Assembly (NCBI RefSeq): GCF_003611675.1
Contig: NZ_RAWA01000044.1
Span: forward strand, 1 to 38,035
Length of the DNA: 38,035 nt
Source of the DNA: Corallococcus sp. CA053C
GTDB taxonomy: Bacteria > Myxococcota > Myxococcia > Myxococcales > Myxococcaceae
Direction of reading: 5' to 3'
A program made the translations under genes and the position numbers. Within the stretch, counting starts at the first letter, position 1; each line of letters opens with the position of its first letter. Shown piece by piece: positions 9,044-16,895 of this stretch. The notes beneath the pieces are model-generated. The model did not search any database. It was not told the DNA's origin and saw only the letters and a list, made by a program, of their open reading frames with translations.

Positions 9044-9919
9044 ATGGTGGGAGGCCCCTCGGAACGTGGTGTGATGGCGTCTTCCATGACGCCCCCCCTT
9101 TCAGAACCGGCCGCCGCCGAGCTGGCAATCGACGCCCGTGGCCTCGTGAAGCGCTTCGGTGGCTTCACCGCGCTGGACGGCCTGGACCTCCAGATTCCCC
9201 GGGGCGCCTTCTATGCGTTCCTCGGTCCCAACGGCGCCGGCAAGTCCACCTCCATCGCGCTGCTCACCGGCGTGTACGGCCCGGACGCGGGCTCCATCCG
9301 CATGTTGGGCGTGGACGCGGTGGCGAAGCCGCTGGACGTCAAGCAGCGCGTGGGCGTGGTGCCGGAGGAGCTGAGCCTCTTCGAGCGCCTCACCGGCCGG
9401 CAATACCTCACGTTCTGCGCGCGCATGTATGGCCTTGATGGCAGCGAGGCCGCGTCGCGCGCGGTGGAGCTGCTGGAGCTCACGGAGCTCACGTACAAGG
9501 CCGGCGCCCTGGTGGCGGAGTACTCCAAGGGCATGCGCCGCAGGCTCGCCATCGCCGCGGCGCTCATCCACGGGCCGGAGCTGGTGCTGCTGGATGAGCC
9601 CTTCGAGGGCATCGACGTGCTCGCCGCGGGCGTCATCCGGGAGCTGCTGCGCGAGCTGAGCCGCCGGGGCGTGACGCTGCTGCTCACCACGCACGTGCTG
9701 GAGATCGCGGAGCGGCTGGCCACGCACGCGGGCGTCATCCGCGGCGGTCGCATGTTGGATCAGGGCCCGGTGGAGGCGCTGCGCCAGCGGCACGGCGTGC
9801 CCACGCTGGAGGCGGTGTTCGAGAAGCTGATCGCCGTGCCGGCCGCGCGCAACGCGAAGCTGTCGTTCTACGCCGACCCCGCCGGGACGGTGCTTCCGCT
9901 GCGCCGGGAGTCCGCGTGA
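9044..9919 (+). CDS. ABC transporter ATP-binding protein
   Basis: The 291-residue nucleotide-binding subunit of an ABC exporter. It shows Walker A GPNGAGKS (61-68), signature EYSKGMRRR (a YSKGMxxR variant typical of ABC-2 type exporters), Walker B LVLLDEPFEGID and the switch His in TTHVLE. The start is unclear: GAGG abuts the ATG at 9044, and ATGs at 9074 or 9086 would remove an N-terminal tail with no family similarity. The core begins around IDARGLVKRFGG. The gene overlaps the permease by GTGA (9916-9919), which pairs the two as one transporter. The substrate is unknown. Confidence 0.92.
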   Translation: MVGGPSERGVMASSMTPPLSEPAAAELAIDARGLVKRFGGFTALDGLDLQIPRGAFYAFLGPNGAGKSTSIALLTGVYGPDAGSIRMLGVDAVAKPLDVKQRVGVVPEELSLFERLTGRQYLTFCARMYGLDGSEAASRAVELLELTELTYKAGALVAEYSKGMRRRLAIAAALIHGPELVLLDEPFEGIDVLAAGVIRELLRELSRRGVTLLLTTHVLEIAERLATHAGVIRGGRMLDQGPVEALRQRHGVPTLEAVFEKLIAVPAARNAKLSFYADPAGTVLPLRRESA

Positions 9920-11571
9920 GCCGCCCGCCCGTCCCCGGGTTCTTCCGGCACCTGCTGCTGCTCTGGGGCCTGCGCCTGCACCTGGGCCTCAACCAGGGCC
10001 CGGGCAAGAGCCGGCTGCTCGCGGTGGCCGCGTTCGCGGGCTCCAGCGCGCCGGGTCTGCTGCTGGGCCTGTCCTTCTTCAAGCTGATGCGCATGGGCGC
10101 CATCGCGCACAGCAACGTCTGGCCCTACTTCATCCTCAACCTCCTGTGCTTCGTCACCGCCGCGACCTGGGTGACGTGGCCGCTGTTGTCCGCGGGCGTG
10201 GATGATCACTCCGAGCTGTCCCGCTACGCCGCGTTCCCCATCTCCCCGTTCCGCCTGCTGATCGGCTCCACGGTGGCGAGCCTCTTCGAGCCGCGCGCGC
10301 TGGTGTTCTACGCGCCTCTCACCGGCGCGGCGCTGGGCTATGCGTCGCGGCACCGGCTGGCGTCACCCTGGCTGGCGGTGGTGCTCTACGTGCTGTTCGC
10401 GCTGCTGTGCGCGGCGTGGAGCCGGGTGGGCCTGTACACGGTCATCAACGTGCTCCGGGAGAAGCACAGCGCGCGCATCATGGGCGGCGGCCTGCTGGCG
10501 TTCCTCGTGGCCGCGTCGTTCATCCCGCCCATCGACACGTCGTGGCTGACGAGCATGGGCGAGGCGGGCGTGAGCGCGCTCGACATGAGCCTCATCATCA
10601 ACGCGGCGGTGGCGCTCAGCCAGGTGCCGCCGGGCTACTTCGGGGACGGGCTGGGGCAGCTGGCCCACGGGCGCGTGGGCATCGCGCTCCTGGAAGCAGC
10701 GGGGCTCCTGTTCTTCACCGGCGTGGGCATGGCGGTGGCGTACGCGCTGCTCCTGCGCTTCCACCGGCAGGCGGGACGTGCCGGCGGCGCGCAGAAGGAC
10801 GGCGTGGACCGCGACCCGTTCGCGACGACTCGCACGCGCTTCGACACGCTGGTGCGGCGCGAGGTGCTGGACCTGTGGCGCAACCCGCGCGCGCGGCTGC
10901 TGGCGGCGGTGCCCTTCATCCTGGCCATCCTGCTGAAGCTCTTGTCAGGCCGGGACCTGTTCGTGTTCCTGCTGGGCAACAGCGCGGATGCGTGGGTGAT
11001 GGGCGGCCTGAGCATCTACGGCGCGGTCGTCATCGCCTCCACGTTCTCCCAGAACACCTTCGCGTACGACGGGCACGGCTTCGCGGTGTTCCTCGCCGCG
11101 CCGCTGGACCTGGCGGACGTGCTGCGCGCGAAGAACCGCGTGCAGGGCGTGGCGGCGCTGGGGATGGCGTTGCTGGTGGGCGTCTTCTACCGGGTGTACT
11201 TCGGCGCGGGCACGCTGGTGGACTTCCTGTGCGCCATGGTCGCGGTGGCGGCGGTGGTGCCCATGCTGCTGGCCGCGGGCAACTTCCTGTCGCTGTACTT
11301 CCCGGTGAAGTTCCACGCGAGCCTCAAGCGGCGGGACAAGATTCCCCTCACCGCGTCCATGCTGGGCATCCTCGCCGCCAGCGTGGGCTGCATGCCCTTT
11401 GGCCATGCGCTGCGGATGGCGGGCAAGGCCGGACCGGGCTGGCCGTCCGTGGCCTTCATCGCCGCGAGCGCGGTGCTCTACTTCGCCGTCTACCGCGTGG
11501 TGCGCCCCCTGGCCATGCGTCTGTTGGATCAGCGCCGCGAAGTGGTGCTCCGGGCGGTGACGCGCGAGTAG
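9916..11571 (+). CDS. ABC transporter permease
   Basis: A 551-residue polytopic inner-membrane protein starting with GTG inside the ATPase stop. Many hydrophobic segments are visible (for example LLAVAAFAGSSAPGLLLGL near 35-55, then pairs around 75-105, 145-175, 195-215 and 265-285, and a second set from 340 to the end), giving roughly ten to twelve helices in two halves separated by a basic cytoplasmic loop near 290-330. This fits a large exporter permease that combines two ABC-2-like halves. It is coupled to the ATPase directly upstream. No substrate clue is present beyond the uncharacterised receiver gene nearby. Confidence 0.87.
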   Translation: MSRPPVPGFFRHLLLLWGLRLHLGLNQGPGKSRLLAVAAFAGSSAPGLLLGLSFFKLMRMGAIAHSNVWPYFILNLLCFVTAATWVTWPLLSAGVDDHSELSRYAAFPISPFRLLIGSTVASLFEPRALVFYAPLTGAALGYASRHRLASPWLAVVLYVLFALLCAAWSRVGLYTVINVLREKHSARIMGGGLLAFLVAASFIPPIDTSWLTSMGEAGVSALDMSLIINAAVALSQVPPGYFGDGLGQLAHGRVGIALLEAAGLLFFTGVGMAVAYALLLRFHRQAGRAGGAQKDGVDRDPFATTRTRFDTLVRREVLDLWRNPRARLLAAVPFILAILLKLLSGRDLFVFLLGNSADAWVMGGLSIYGAVVIASTFSQNTFAYDGHGFAVFLAAPLDLADVLRAKNRVQGVAALGMALLVGVFYRVYFGAGTLVDFLCAMVAVAAVVPMLLAAGNFLSLYFPVKFHASLKRRDKIPLTASMLGILAASVGCMPFGHALRMAGKAGPGWPSVAFIAASAVLYFAVYRVVRPLAMRLLDQRREVVLRAVTRE

Positions 11572-11600
11572 GCGCGCGGGGAGTGCTTCCCCCGCGCGCC
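11571..11600. terminator. Perfect 11-bp GC hairpin between convergent genes
   Basis: GGCGCGCGGGG (11571-11581) pairs with CCCCGCGCGCC (11590-11600) around AGTGCTTC. The left arm begins on the last base of the permease stop codon, and the structure ends 21 bases before the stop of the minus-strand VWA gene. CGCTTTT follows about 20 bases downstream on the plus strand. It is a probable bidirectional terminator. Confidence 0.7.
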
Positions 11601-11621
11601 GTTGGCGACGGACCGCGCTTT

Positions 11622-12947
11622 TCAGTACGCCACGCCGAACTTCGCCGCCTGGGTCTTCACGCTCTTCATCACGTTGGCGTCGAAGGCGTCCTCCTTGGCG
11701 GGGGCGTTCTTGTTGAGCCACTGGTCGCGGTCGCTCGCGAGCTTCGCGACCTTCTGCTCCAGGGCCTTCCGCTCGGCGGAGAGCTGCTTCACCTTCGCGG
11801 CCTGCTCCTCCTTCTTCAGGCCCTTGAGCTCGTCGGGCAGCTCGTCGTCCTTGACGGAGGCGAGCGCGGTCGGCTGATCCACCAGGTCCACCGCGCCGCC
11901 CACCGTGGCGGGCGCGCTGCTCACCGCCGCCGCGCTGGGGGCGCTCATGCCCGCGCCCCGGCTGGACTTCATGTAGCTGATGCGGTCCGCGGCGGCCTCG
12001 GCGGACATGCCCTTCATCGCATCCGCGCGGACCCGGTTCATCACCTGCGCCTCCTTGCGGCCCGCGTAGAGCGTCTTCGACGCCAGCTCCGCGTTCACGC
12101 GGGACAGCTCCTCGTCGAACGGCGTCGCCACCGCCACCATGCCGCCCGCCGCGTCGATGGAGTCGAACGTGCCGTCCGTCAGCTTCGCCACGTAGCGCCA
12201 GGACACCTCGGTGGAGGAGTCCCCGCCACAGCGCACCGTGTTCACCACGATGTGGCGCTCCTTCGCGCGCTTGGACCACGTCTTGAAGTCCCACTCCGCC
12301 TCGCGCTGGGCCGGGGGCGCGTCACCCACCAGGAAGATGACCTTCATCACCTCGCGGTTCTGGTTCCACTTGAGCAGCGACACGGCCTCGCCCAGCCCGC
12401 GCCCCACGTGCTCCGGGGAGTCCCCGCCTCCGTCCGCCTGGAGCTTGCGCAGCTCCGCGAACACCGAGTCCAGGTCGTCGCTCAGGTCGAAGCGCTTCGT
12501 CACGTAGGCGTCGCCCACGTCGCGGTACGCCACCAGCGCGATCTTCAGGTGCGGGCTGGGCTTGCCCTTCGCGATGCGCGACGCGATGGAGAAGATCTTC
12601 TGCTTGGCGCCCTCCAGCAGCCCGCCCATCGAACCCGTCGTGTCCAGCACGAAGGCCACCTCAATCTCCGGCCGGGTCCCCTGCGCCTGCACGTCCTGGC
12701 CCTGCGCGGGCGGCACGGGCATGGGGTTGTCGCCGGGCTTCGTGGCGGCCGACGGCGGCGCGGCGGGCGTGGCGACGGGCTTCGTGGCGGCCGGGGCCTT
12801 CGCGGTGGTGGGAGGCGCGGGCACCGCGACGGTGCCGGGCGCGGAAGCCGGGGCGCTGACGGGCGTGATGGCCAGGGCGGGGGCAGCGGACAGGGCGGTG
12901 GCGAACGCGGCCGTCAGGACGGCCCGCGAGAGGGGCTTCAGGTTCAT
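11622..12947 (-). CDS. Exported von Willebrand factor A domain protein
   Basis: 441 residues. The ATG at 12947 has GGAG about 8 bases upstream and opens a clean signal peptide (MNLKPLSRAVLTAAFATALS..ALA, cleaved near residue 26). An Ala/Pro/Thr/Lys-rich linker (27-95) leads to a VWA domain (about 96-290) whose metal site begins DTTGSMGG (Asp102), a DxTxS variant of the MIDAS motif, with the second-loop FLVGDAPPA further on. The C-terminal part (about 370-430) is a Lys/Glu/Leu-rich coiled coil (GLKKEEQAAKVKQLSAERKA). It is likely periplasmic or surface, binding a partner through a divalent metal. It is divergent from the HDAC-like gene with 129 bp between. No MoxR ATPase is adjacent. Confidence 0.9.
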   Translation of the reverse strand: MNLKPLSRAVLTAAFATALSAAPALAITPVSAPASAPGTVAVPAPPTTAKAPAATKPVATPAAPPSAATKPGDNPMPVPPAQGQDVQAQGTRPEIEVAFVLDTTGSMGGLLEGAKQKIFSIASRIAKGKPSPHLKIALVAYRDVGDAYVTKRFDLSDDLDSVFAELRKLQADGGGDSPEHVGRGLGEAVSLLKWNQNREVMKVIFLVGDAPPAQREAEWDFKTWSKRAKERHIVVNTVRCGGDSSTEVSWRYVAKLTDGTFDSIDAAGGMVAVATPFDEELSRVNAELASKTLYAGRKEAQVMNRVRADAMKGMSAEAAADRISYMKSSRGAGMSAPSAAAVSSAPATVGGAVDLVDQPTALASVKDDELPDELKGLKKEEQAAKVKQLSAERKALEQKVAKLASDRDQWLNKNAPAKEDAFDANVMKSVKTQAAKFGVAY

Positions 12948-13076
12948 GGGTGGGCTCCAGAGGGCGGACAGCGGGGCGGGCATCACGCGCCGCCTGCTCT
13001 TGTAACGGACAGGTCCGCCGGAAGGTCTACGCCACCGGTTGCACCCCTCACGACGAGGCGTTACGCCCCGCCTTCC

Positions 13077-13976
13077 GTGCGCGTCTTCCACTCCGACCGG
13101 TACGCGGTGCCCCTCCCCCAGGGCCACCGCTTCCCCATGGACAAGTACCGCCTGCTGCGCGAGGCGCTGCTCGCGCGGGGCATCCTCTCCCCCACGTCCC
13201 TCTTCGAGGCCCCCCTGGTGGACCGGGCCGACCTGGAGCGCGTGCACACCGCGCGCTACCTGGACGCCTTCTTCGGCGGCACCCTCACGGACGCGGAGCT
13301 GCGCCGGCTGGGCTTTCCGTGGTCGCCCCTGCTCGTGGACAACGCGCTCGCCTCCGTGGGGGGCACGCTGGCCGCCGCCCGCGCCGCGCTGGAGGACGGC
13401 TTCGGCGCCAACCTGGCCGGCGGCACGCACCACGCCTTCCCCGACCACGGGGAGGGCTTCTGTGTCTTCAACGACATCGCCGTGGTCATCCGCGCGCTCC
13501 AGGCCGAAGGGGCCATCCGCCGCGCGGTGGTCGTGGACCTGGACGTGCACCAGGGCAACGGCACGGCGGCCATCTTCCTGGGGGACGCGTCCGTCTTCAC
13601 CTTCTCCATGCACGGCGAGCACAACTTCCCGTTCCGCAAGCAGCCCTCGCACCTGGACCTGGGGCTGGAGGACGGCGTGGGCGACGCGGAGTACCTGGCC
13701 GTGCTCGACGCCCACCTGCCCCACGTCCTGGAGTCCGCGCGCGCCGACCTGCTGTTCTTCCAGGCCGGCGTGGATCCGCTCGCGGAGGACACCCTCGGCC
13801 GGCTGTCCCTCACCCACGCGGGCCTGCGCGAACGGGACCTGCGCGTGCTGGGTGCGGCGCGCGAGCGCGGGCTGCCCGCGGTGCTCACGCTGGGCGGCGG
13901 CTACGCGAAGCCGCTGACGCCTTCACTGGAGGCGCACGTCGGGACTTATCTGGCGGCCTGTTCGTTGTTCCGCTGA
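13077..13976 (+). CDS. Histone deacetylase-family (class I/II HDAC-like) deacetylase
   Basis: A 299-residue zinc deacetylase of the arginase/HDAC superfamily; bacterial relatives act on acetyl-polyamines, acetoin-linked or acyl-lysine substrates. From the GTG at 13077 the protein begins MRVFHSDRYAVPLPQGHRFP. Active-site residues are all visible: His118-His119 in GGTHHAF, zinc ligands Asp156 and His158 in DLDVHQGNGT, Asp233 in AGVDPLAEDTLG and the catalytic Tyr276 in GGGYAKP. No SD is evident before this GTG; the frame is open far upstream, but only from here does it match the family. The natural substrate cannot be told. Confidence 0.93.
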   Translation: MRVFHSDRYAVPLPQGHRFPMDKYRLLREALLARGILSPTSLFEAPLVDRADLERVHTARYLDAFFGGTLTDAELRRLGFPWSPLLVDNALASVGGTLAAARAALEDGFGANLAGGTHHAFPDHGEGFCVFNDIAVVIRALQAEGAIRRAVVVDLDVHQGNGTAAIFLGDASVFTFSMHGEHNFPFRKQPSHLDLGLEDGVGDAEYLAVLDAHLPHVLESARADLLFFQAGVDPLAEDTLGRLSLTHAGLRERDLRVLGAARERGLPAVLTLGGGYAKPLTPSLEAHVGTYLAACSLFR

Positions 13977-14063
13977 CGTCCGCCCTTCCCCTTGTGCCGC
14001 TTGCGGGTCCCGTCTCCGCCGGCCCATGCTGAAGCCCTGCTTCGCCACCCTGGAGAACCTCCC

Positions 14064-14771
14064 ATGTCGCGTCCCCTGTCCTGTCTCGCCATCCTCGCCT
14101 GCGCGCTGGCCCTGGGCTGCGGCAGCGGGACGCCGTACTACCGTCTGGACTGGGGGGGCGCGGACACGGTGACGGTGGCGCCCGGGGACACCGTGCCCTA
14201 CGACATCGCCGTGCAGCGCGTCGCGGACAACCTGGGCGAGGTGCGCATCCGCGTGACGGGAGCGCCCGCGGGCGTCACCGTGGGCCCGGACTTCTCCCTT
14301 CCGGAAGGGGAGACCATCGCCAACTCCACCCTCTCCATCGAAGTCGCGCCGGGCAGCACCGCCTTCGGCGTGGGGGGCATCTCGTTCATCGCCGAGGACC
14401 CGGCCAACAACGTCACCGCCAGCAGCGGCGTCGCCATCGCCATCCTGGAGCCGCCCGTGGCCACGCAGGACTTCTCCCTCGCCGTGGAGCCCCGCCAGGT
14501 GGACCTCATCCCGGGCGCGCGCGGCAAGACGACCGTCACCGTGACGCGCACGGCGGGCTTCACCGGGCGGCTCGTCATCACGATGGTGTCGCCCACCCTG
14601 CGCCTCAGCGCCGACCCGCTGACGCTGGAGGCGGACCAGACGAGCGCCGAGCTCGCGGTCAACACGGACCGCTCGCTCAGCCTCATCCCCGTCATCACGC
14701 GCTTCGTGGCCACGGACGAGGCCGGCCGCACCGCGAGCACCGGCTTCACCTTCAACCTGCGCAACTTCTAG
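14064..14771 (+). CDS. Putative lipoprotein with Ig-like repeats
   Basis: 235 residues. GGAGA lies about 7 bases before the ATG. The N-terminus MSRPLSCLAILACALALGC ends in a lipobox (LALG|C, Cys19), so it is probably a lipid-anchored envelope protein. The rest is beta-rich, with two similar blocks (about 35-125 and 140-235; PGDTVPYDIAVQRVADNLGEV and PGARGKTTVTVTRTAGFTGRL), each reading like an immunoglobulin-like or BACON-like fold. There are no catalytic motifs. It converges on the pirin gene. Confidence 0.8.
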   Translation: MSRPLSCLAILACALALGCGSGTPYYRLDWGGADTVTVAPGDTVPYDIAVQRVADNLGEVRIRVTGAPAGVTVGPDFSLPEGETIANSTLSIEVAPGSTAFGVGGISFIAEDPANNVTASSGVAIAILEPPVATQDFSLAVEPRQVDLIPGARGKTTVTVTRTAGFTGRLVITMVSPTLRLSADPLTLEADQTSAELAVNTDRSLSLIPVITRFVATDEAGRTASTGFTFNLRNF

Positions 14772-14774
14772 CCG

Positions 14775-14790
14775 CGGGCCCGGAGGCCCG
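14775..14790. terminator. Short hairpin between lipoprotein and pirin genes
   Basis: CGGGCC (14775-14780) and GGCCCG (14785-14790) pair around CGGA, 4 bases after the lipoprotein stop and 12 bases from the pirin stop. It is short and lacks a T tract, so its terminator role is weakly supported. Confidence 0.35.
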
Positions 14791-14802
14791 GAGGCAAAGC
14801 CC

Positions 14803-15498
<696 letters not shown>

Positions 15499-15564
15499 GA
15501 GGTCGCTCCCGCGCTCTTCGGATTCAATGCTCGCGCCGGCGTTGCGCCGCACGCACGGATGGCC

Positions 15565-16119
15565 TCAGGCCGCCTTGTCCGCCGGCTGGGTGGCCGGGAC
15601 CGCCTGGATGTCCAGGCTGATGTCCACGCGCTCGCCCACCAGCACCCCGCCCGCCTCCATCGCCTGATTCCAGGTGAGCCCGAACTGCTTGCGGTCCAGG
15701 TGCGTCGTCGCCTGGAACGCGAGGCGCTCGGTGCCGAACGGATCCTTCACGCGCCCCAGCAGCTCCGCGTCCAGCACCACCTCGTGCGTCGCGTCCCGCA
15801 CCGTCAGGTCGCCCACGACGCGGTACTGGTTCCCCTTCACGGCCTCCACGCGCCTGCTGCGGAAGATGAGCTTCGGGAACGCCGCCACGTCGAAGAAGTC
15901 CGGCGAGCGCAGGTGGTTGTCACGCGCCTCCACGCCGGTGTCGATGCTCGCCGCCTCCAGCTTCACCTCCACGGCCGCCTTCGTGAAGTCGTCGCCGTTC
16001 AGCGTCAGCTTGCCCTCGAAGCGCGTGAAGCGGCCGTGCACCTTGGCCACCACCATGTGGCGCACCGTAAAGCCCACGGTGGTGTGCGTCGTGTCGAGCT
16101 GCCAGGTCTGGATGGTCAT
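15565..16119 (-). CDS. YceI family protein
   Basis: A 184-residue lipocalin-like barrel of the YceI family, which binds isoprenoid or other hydrophobic ligands. It shows the family start TWQLDTTHTTVGFTVRHM, then GRFTRFEGKLTL, DTGVEARDNHLRSPDFFD and FRSRRVEAV. Unlike E. coli YceI it has no signal peptide, so it should be cytoplasmic. GAGGA lies about 9 bases upstream of the ATG. A short Ala/Pro-rich tail ends the protein. It is the first gene of a YceI-pirin pair; both families recur in stress-response loci. Confidence 0.95.
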   Translation of the reverse strand: MTIQTWQLDTTHTTVGFTVRHMVVAKVHGRFTRFEGKLTLNGDDFTKAAVEVKLEAASIDTGVEARDNHLRSPDFFDVAAFPKLIFRSRRVEAVKGNQYRVVGDLTVRDATHEVVLDAELLGRVKDPFGTERLAFQATTHLDRKQFGLTWNQAMEAGGVLVGERVDISLDIQAVPATQPADKAA

Positions 16120-16373
16120 GGGGAAGATCCTCGGATGCGTTCAGCGGGTGGATGCCCTGTCCAAGAGCAACCTCCGGGCCACACCACAACCCATTGAAAA
16201 GACTTGAACCACATGCCGCGGATGCTGTTTCTCCTCTCAAATTGATAAAATCACCGCTCAATCAGAGAGGCCCCACGGGGCGGCGGGCGGGCGCCTTGAC
16301 GCGAGGAAGGGGGAGGCCGGCGTCAGGTGGGCGGTACCGGTGGCGTCCCCCCGGCGCTACGTTGAGGATCGCC
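16120..16373. promoter_or_regulatory. Divergent promoter region with AT-rich island (YceI / GGQ protein)
   Basis: 254 bp with no gene. Bases about 16190-16262 are markedly AT-rich for this genome (CAAATTGATAAAATCACC near 16238). TGAT-AAA-ATCA there is a small inverted repeat that could be a regulator site. The minus-strand transcript (YceI-pirin) is the likely client. No confident -10/-35 pair was found. Confidence 0.3.
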
Positions 16374-16763
16374 ATGACGCCGACGACGCCCATCGCCCCC
16401 GCAAGACGCCAGGCCGCTCGGGCCGCCCTCGCCCTGGATGACGAGGCCCTGCTGAAGGTCTGCGACGTGGAGTTCTTCATCGCCTCCGGCCCGGGCGGGC
16501 AGCACCGCAACACCACCGCCAGCGGCGTGCGCCTGAGCCACCCGCCCACGGAGCTGTCCGTCACCGCCACCGAGCGCCGCAGCCAGTCGCAGAACAAGGA
16601 CGCCGCCGTGCGCCGGCTGCGCGCGGGCCTGCAGGCCCTCACCTTCGTCCCCAAGGTCCGCAAGGCCACCCGCCCCAGCGCGGGCTCCAAGCGCCGCCGC
16701 CTGGAGGAGAAGAAGCGCACCTCCGAAAAGAAGGCCGGCCGCGGCGGCAGGGTCGGCGACTAG
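16374..16763 (+). CDS. Peptide chain release factor-like GGQ protein (ArfB/YaeJ-like)
   Basis: 129 residues, with GAGG about 8 bases before the ATG. The RF-1 catalytic domain is present without the codon-recognition domains: IASGPGGQHRNTTASGVRL holds the GGQ loop that hydrolyses peptidyl-tRNA, followed by TERRSQSQNKDAAVRRL. The C-terminus (from about 95) is a Lys/Arg-rich tail, as in ArfB, where it enters the empty mRNA channel of stalled ribosomes. Rescue of non-stop ribosomes is therefore the likely role. HRNTT replaces the more common NVNK after GGQ, resembling the release-factor-like (C12orf65/RF-H) branch, so the exact subfamily is open. Confidence 0.88.
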   Translation: MTPTTPIAPARRQAARAALALDDEALLKVCDVEFFIASGPGGQHRNTTASGVRLSHPPTELSVTATERRSQSQNKDAAVRRLRAGLQALTFVPKVRKATRPSAGSKRRRLEEKKRTSEKKAGRGGRVGD

Positions 16764-16772
16764 GCACTTCCT

Positions 16773-16812
16773 GCTACGCAGCCCGGTGCGGGCCTCGCAA
16801 GGTTTGCGTAGC
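16773..16812 (+). other. Two-level hairpin in the pilY1 leader / after the GGQ gene
   Basis: GCTACGCA (16773-16780) pairs with TGCGTAGC (16805-16812), and inside it GCCCG (16781-16785) pairs with CGGGC (16789-16793). It begins 10 bases after the stop of the GGQ protein, with no T tract. Further small hairpins follow (GGCCTC/GAGGCC near 16855). It may terminate the upstream transcript or structure the pilY1 leader. It does not match the c-di-GMP riboswitch consensus that I know. Confidence 0.4.
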
Positions 16813-16895
16813 CGCGGGTGCTGCCTGCCCACAGCCCCACGGTTTCTTTCCAGGGCCTCCGAGGAGGCCGGGCCGTCATCGCCAAGGCACACCGT

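Noticed and set aside
13057-13067. Palindrome GGCGTTACGCC before the HDAC-like gene
   Set aside because: Only 5-base arms in a GC-rich gap; too short to separate from chance.
10407-13076. Plus-strand frame running into the HDAC-like gene from 10407
   Set aside because: It crosses the ABC permease (other frame) and the VWA gene (antisense) and has low-complexity Arg/Gly/Ala sequence. Only the part from 13077 matches a protein family.
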